From: Spirochaetaceae bacterium
Lineage (GTDB): Bacteria; Spirochaetota; Leptospiria; Leptospirales; Leptonemataceae
Length of the DNA stretch: 64,000 nt
Assembly: GCA_002730875.1 (NCBI GenBank)
Contig: PCBI01000005.1
Coordinates: 186,001-250,000 of the forward strand
Direction of reading: 5' to 3'
The notes under the pieces were generated by a model. It was not told where the DNA came from. It did no database searches and worked only from the letters and a program-made list of their open reading frames with translations. Position numbers and translations under genes: made by a program. Each line of letters begins with the position of its first letter. Within the stretch, counting starts at the first letter, position 1. Positions 61,184 to 64,000 of the stretch are shown here, piece by piece.

Positions 61184-61684
61184 CTAGTGCGCCAGCAGGC
61201 CTGAATAAATGTCATAGGCCCTTTGATCAAAGCAACAAAAGACAACCCGATCCAATCCTGGGAGTTTTTTTTCCTCTACCGTACGAACGGCAATGGAGGC
61301 AGCTTCCTCCAGGGGATAGCCGTAAACCCCGGTGGAAATGGATGGAAATGCGATGGTGGAAATGCCATTCTGCCGGGCCACATCAAGGCTGTTCTTGTAG
61401 CAATTGGCCAGGAGCTCGGGTTCGCCGCTACTGCCCCCTCTCCAGATAGGACCCACTGTATGGATAACGTATTTTGCTTTAAGCTTGAATCCCGGAGTGA
61501 TCACCGCCTGCCCGGTAGGGCATCCCCCAATCCGACGACAGGCCTGGAGCAACTCCGGCCCGGCGGCCGAATGGATGGCTCCATCCACGCCACCGCCGCC
61601 GGCCAGCGCCTCATTGGCCGCGTTTACGATCGCATCTACTTCCAGCCTGGTGATATCTCCTCTGACGACTTCCAGCCGAGTCAT
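61184..61684 (-). CDS. macro-domain O-acetyl-ADP-ribose deacetylase
   Basis: 166 residues, one macro domain of the YmdB/MacroD type: [36 protein letters not shown] (ADP-ribose loop), [27 protein letters not shown] and [15 protein letters not shown] (phosphate loop). These residues support hydrolysis of O-acetyl-ADP-ribose or mono-ADP-ribosyl groups. Cytosolic. It is the first gene of a pair with the NifS-like gene, 3 bases apart. No sirtuin or ADP-ribosyltransferase lies nearby, though a deacetylase-fold protein occurs at 30633. Confidence 0.92.
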   Translation of the reverse strand: MTRLEVVRGDITRLEVDAIVNAANEALAGGGGVDGAIHSAAGPELLQACRRIGGCPTGQAVITPGFKLKAKYVIHTVGPIWRGGSSGEPELLANCYKNSLDVARQNGISTIAFPSISTGVYGYPLEEAASIAVRTVEEKKLPGLDRVVFCCFDQRAYDIYSGLLAH

Positions 61685-61905
61685 TTCTCCTCCTGATTGG
61701 TTTGTTTCAAGGTTCGGTGGGCCTTTTCAGCTTTACCGGCATGATTATTTTCCCGCTTTGAATCATCAGAATCCCGTCCCCTGTCGGGAACCCTGGCCAA
61801 GATCTGAAAATTCACGACGACAAGTATCCCTGGCCTGGAGCCGGAACTTGATTAGTACAAGAATCTTTGATTGACCCCGGACCGGAACCTGCCATCTATC
61901 TGCGC

Positions 61906-62331
61906 ATGGAAAACCAGGTGTCCCCGTCTATGATTAACAAGATGCGAATCATTTTTTTCGCATTGATTATGGGTTGCTTAATGTTTGCCGGCGCCAGTCT
62001 GACGGTGCGCGGAAATCAGCCAGTGGAAGATAACCAGATATTCTTGATCGTAGGCATCGTGGCGGCCGTAGCCGGCGCTTTTGGCGTCTATTTCTTCACC
62101 CAGAAAAAGGCAGACTCCGCTGCTGCCTGGAATGTGAATCATATATTGGGGTATGCCCTGGCGGAAGGAACTACCATGATTAACCTGGTATTCTTCTTTA
62201 TCGGCGGGAAGATGGTTCACATCTACGTAGCTGCGGCCATCCTTGCGGCCATGATATCCCGGTATCCCCGCGCGCGCCTGAATCAGCAGGATGGGCAGGA
62301 CCTACGATCCCCGGGTTCTTTCGAATCTTGA
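61906..62331 (+). CDS. four-helix membrane protein, function unknown
   Basis: 141 residues from the ATG at 61906; four predicted membrane segments (about 13-33, 41-62, 75-100 and 103-122), the first after a short polar start, and a polar tail. The segment VNHILGYALAEGTTMINLVFFFIGG is the most conserved-looking. I recognise no family with confidence. Its end overlaps the convergent RND pump gene by about 30 bases (62302-62331). The TTG-started longer frame (61867) is less likely. Confidence 0.6.
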   Translation: MENQVSPSMINKMRIIFFALIMGCLMFAGASLTVRGNQPVEDNQIFLIVGIVAAVAGAFGVYFFTQKKADSAAAWNVNHILGYALAEGTTMINLVFFFIGGKMVHIYVAAAILAAMISRYPRARLNQQDGQDLRSPGSFES

Positions 62332-64000
62332 AAGTATGGTATAAACGGATGGTACAACAACCAGGGTAAGTAGCGTCGAGACGGTCATGCCGCCGATTAC
62401 GGCTATGGACATGGGAATCCTTGACTCGGCCCCCGGTCCGATGGCCAGGGCCGGCGGAATGGCCGCGGCAATAGCCGAAAGGGAGGTCATCAAGATGGGA
62501 CGAAGTCTTACCATGCCGGCCTCAATCAGGGCCTCCTGCACTCCAAGCCCCTCTTTCTTTCTTAGTTCGTTGGCAAACTCGACCAGGAGAATGGAGTTCT
62601 TCTTGGAGATTCCCATCAACAAGATCAATCCAATCATGCTGTAAAGGTTCAGGCTCTGTCCGGTAATGTAAAGAGCCAGAAAGGCTCCCGTGGCCGAAAA
62701 AGGAAGCGCCATCAACACAGATATGGGATGGAGAAAGCTATTGAACTGGGCTCCCAGCACCATGTATGCCACCAGGATTCCCAGCCACAGAGCCACACTC
62801 AGACTGGTAAAAGCCTCATTGAATTCCCGACTACCTCCGCCAGGGTAATAGCCATAGTTGTCCCTTAAATGCTTTCGGGCGATCTCTTCCGCCTTTGCTG
62901 TGGCATCGGCCTGGCCCACACCTTCTTTCAGATTCGCGGATAGCTGAATCGCCCGCTGACGGTCAATTCTGGTCAGATTGAGCACCGTGGGTTCGGTTTC
63001 TACTCGGGCCACTTCGGGAAGGCTAACCAGTTCGCCGTAACCGTTTCTTATTTTCAGCTCTTTGATATCGGCAGGATGACTCCATTGATCCTCCAACAGG
63101 CGAATCCTGATATCGTACCGGCGGCCATCCCCTGTAAATCGACCTTCCCGCGTTCCTCCCATGGCGATGCCTACGGTTTCCACCAGGCTTTCCATGGTCA
63201 CCCCGCGAAGCGCGGCTTCCTGACGGTCAGGCACTACTCGCACCTCCGGCATGCCTTCGCGATAGTCCATCTGGGCGTCTTCATAAATGCCCTCGGCCTC
63301 CATATCCTTGAGTATGGCATCGGCGGTGGATTTCAGTTCATCCCAGTTTCCGCCCCGGATGCTGAACTCCACGGGCTGACTTCTTCGCGCGGAAAGACCC
63401 CGGCTGGAAAAGTCAAAAAGGAAGCCACGCATCCCTTCGATCTTCTTGATTTCCTCTCTAAGGAGATCCATGAATTCGTATTGCCCAATGTCTCGCTGAG
63501 ATTTTCCCAGCAGACTTACAAAGTAGACCCCGGTGTTGGACTCCCCGCCGCCAAATCCTCCCACGATGGAAAGGTAGCTGGTCACCTCGGGTCTGCTCTT
63601 GAGAAACTCCTCAATCTTCTGACCCATTTCGTCGGTATGATAGATGGACGATCCCATGGGAGTCTCAAAACGCACTCCGAACTGGCTTTGATCCTGCGGC
63701 GGAACAAACTCTCGATTAATGACAAACAGAATGGAAAGCGATAGAGCAAATAGCCCCGCTGAAAGTAGAAACGTAATATAAGGATGCGCCAGTGTTCGCT
63801 CCAGAATGGCTCGATAGATCCCGGACACATACTCGAGCCCCAGACGAACCGCACGAGCTATGCGCGGCTCGCGCTCCTGATGACGTAAAGTTAGCGAGGC
63901 CCGCATGGGCGTTAGAGTTACGGCATCCAGTAGCGACAGGGCCACCGCCCCGGATAGAGTGACACCGAATTGAAAGAAAAACTTGCCGATGACTCCCTCC
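62302..64000 (-). CDS. RND efflux transporter, HAE1 (AcrB-like), C-terminal half
   Basis: The frame is open to the window edge: the residues just beyond the first internal start read EGVIGKFFFQFGVTLSGAV, which is conserved RND sequence, so the gene continues outside. The visible part covers the end of the N-terminal membrane domain, the second periplasmic porter/docking domain (about 150-390 from the edge) and TM7-TM12. GISKKNSILLVEFANELRKK (TM10 region) and LRPILMTSLSAIAAAIPPAL mark the HAE1 drug-efflux branch rather than metal-efflux CzcA. It pumps hydrophobic or amphiphilic compounds with an adaptor and a TolC-like channel, probably encoded upstream outside the window. Confidence 0.92.
   Translation of the reverse strand, partial: EGVIGKFFFQFGVTLSGAVALSLLDAVTLTPMRASLTLRHQEREPRIARAVRLGLEYVSGIYRAILERTLAHPYITFLLSAGLFALSLSILFVINREFVPPQDQSQFGVRFETPMGSSIYHTDEMGQKIEEFLKSRPEVTSYLSIVGGFGGGESNTGVYFVSLLGKSQRDIGQYEFMDLLREEIKKIEGMRGFLFDFSSRGLSARRSQPVEFSIRGGNWDELKSTADAILKDMEAEGIYEDAQMDYREGMPEVRVVPDRQEAALRGVTMESLVETVGIAMGGTREGRFTGDGRRYDIRIRLLEDQWSHPADIKELKIRNGYGELVSLPEVARVETEPTVLNLTRIDRQRAIQLSANLKEGVGQADATAKAEEIARKHLRDNYGYYPGGGSREFNEAFTSLSVALWLGILVAYMVLGAQFNSFLHPISVLMALPFSATGAFLALYITGQSLNLYSMIGLILLMGISKKNSILLVEFANELRKKEGLGVQEALIEAGMVRLRPILMTSLSAIAAAIPPALAIGPGAESRIPMSIAVIGGMTVSTLLTLVVVPSVYTILSRFERTRGS

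Overview
The window looks like chromosomal DNA of a moderately GC-rich (roughly 50-55% by eye) Gram-negative bacterium with an outer membrane. Outer-membrane beta-barrel proteins, many lipoproteins with relaxed lipoboxes, an ADP-heptose epimerase, three 7TMR-DISM-type sensors, a lysine-tailed CarD protein and a very high density of signalling genes point to a spirochaete of the Leptospirales (Leptonema/Turneriella type). That placement is inference: no rRNA or other phylogenetic marker lies in the window. I saw no prophage, insertion sequence, CRISPR array, tRNA or rRNA.

Layout. 1-9.7 kb: end of an unidentified gene, a DUF1353 protein, small exported proteins, an outer-membrane barrel, a Na/phosphate symporter-like protein, a zinc-sensing (CZB) diguanylate cyclase, and two tandem paralogous PDZ-like exported proteins. 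9.7-20 kb: RmuC, a solute-binding/PAS/GGDEF/EAL sensor, an ABC exporter, MscL, a SOUL lipoprotein and a 7TM-SpoIIE phosphatase. 20-28 kb: a ZIP metal transporter, a DUF2007 protein with calcium-type repeats, two lipoproteins, a ParA-like ATPase, HldD, an alpha/beta hydrolase, a LytTR regulator and a phospholipase-A2-like lipoprotein. 28-41 kb: the probable LytS-type partner kinase, a histone-deacetylase-fold protein, BioF, DinB-like and PilZ-like proteins and two large hybrid kinases. 41-45 kb: a small gene with complete expression signals, a 12-bp tandem repeat, an FGE-sulfatase-domain protein, a TMEM220-like protein and an FMN glutamate-synthase-like enzyme. 45-56 kb: a cytosolic multi-GAF kinase; an HDOD gene with a receiver-linked class III nucleotide cyclase; and, divergent from them, a PrsW/cyclic-nucleotide-binding fusion, a variant EAL protein and a hybrid kinase. 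56-64 kb: CarD, a PIN-TRAM protein with an Arg/Gly/Asp tail, a porin, a macro-domain/NifS-like pair and an RND efflux pump that runs off the end.

How it fits together. About fifteen genes make, break, bind or relay signals: five histidine kinases, c-di-GMP synthesis and breakdown, a PilZ-like receptor, a SpoIIE phosphatase, a nucleotide cyclase and a cyclic-nucleotide-binding protease homologue. The most system-like locus is 48.1-55.8 kb, where a cyclase whose purine-selecting residues look GTP-type (Glu/Ala) sits back to back with a membrane protein fusing a PrsW domain to a CAP-type cyclic-nucleotide pocket, followed by a phosphodiesterase-like protein with EVF in place of EAL but all other catalytic positions kept.

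Three apparent gene remnants (PnuC-like, DksA/TraR-like and GNAT-like) lie between intact genes and suggest local gene decay. Promoters and terminators are listed only where base-level signals are clear. All functions are predictions from reading the sequence.
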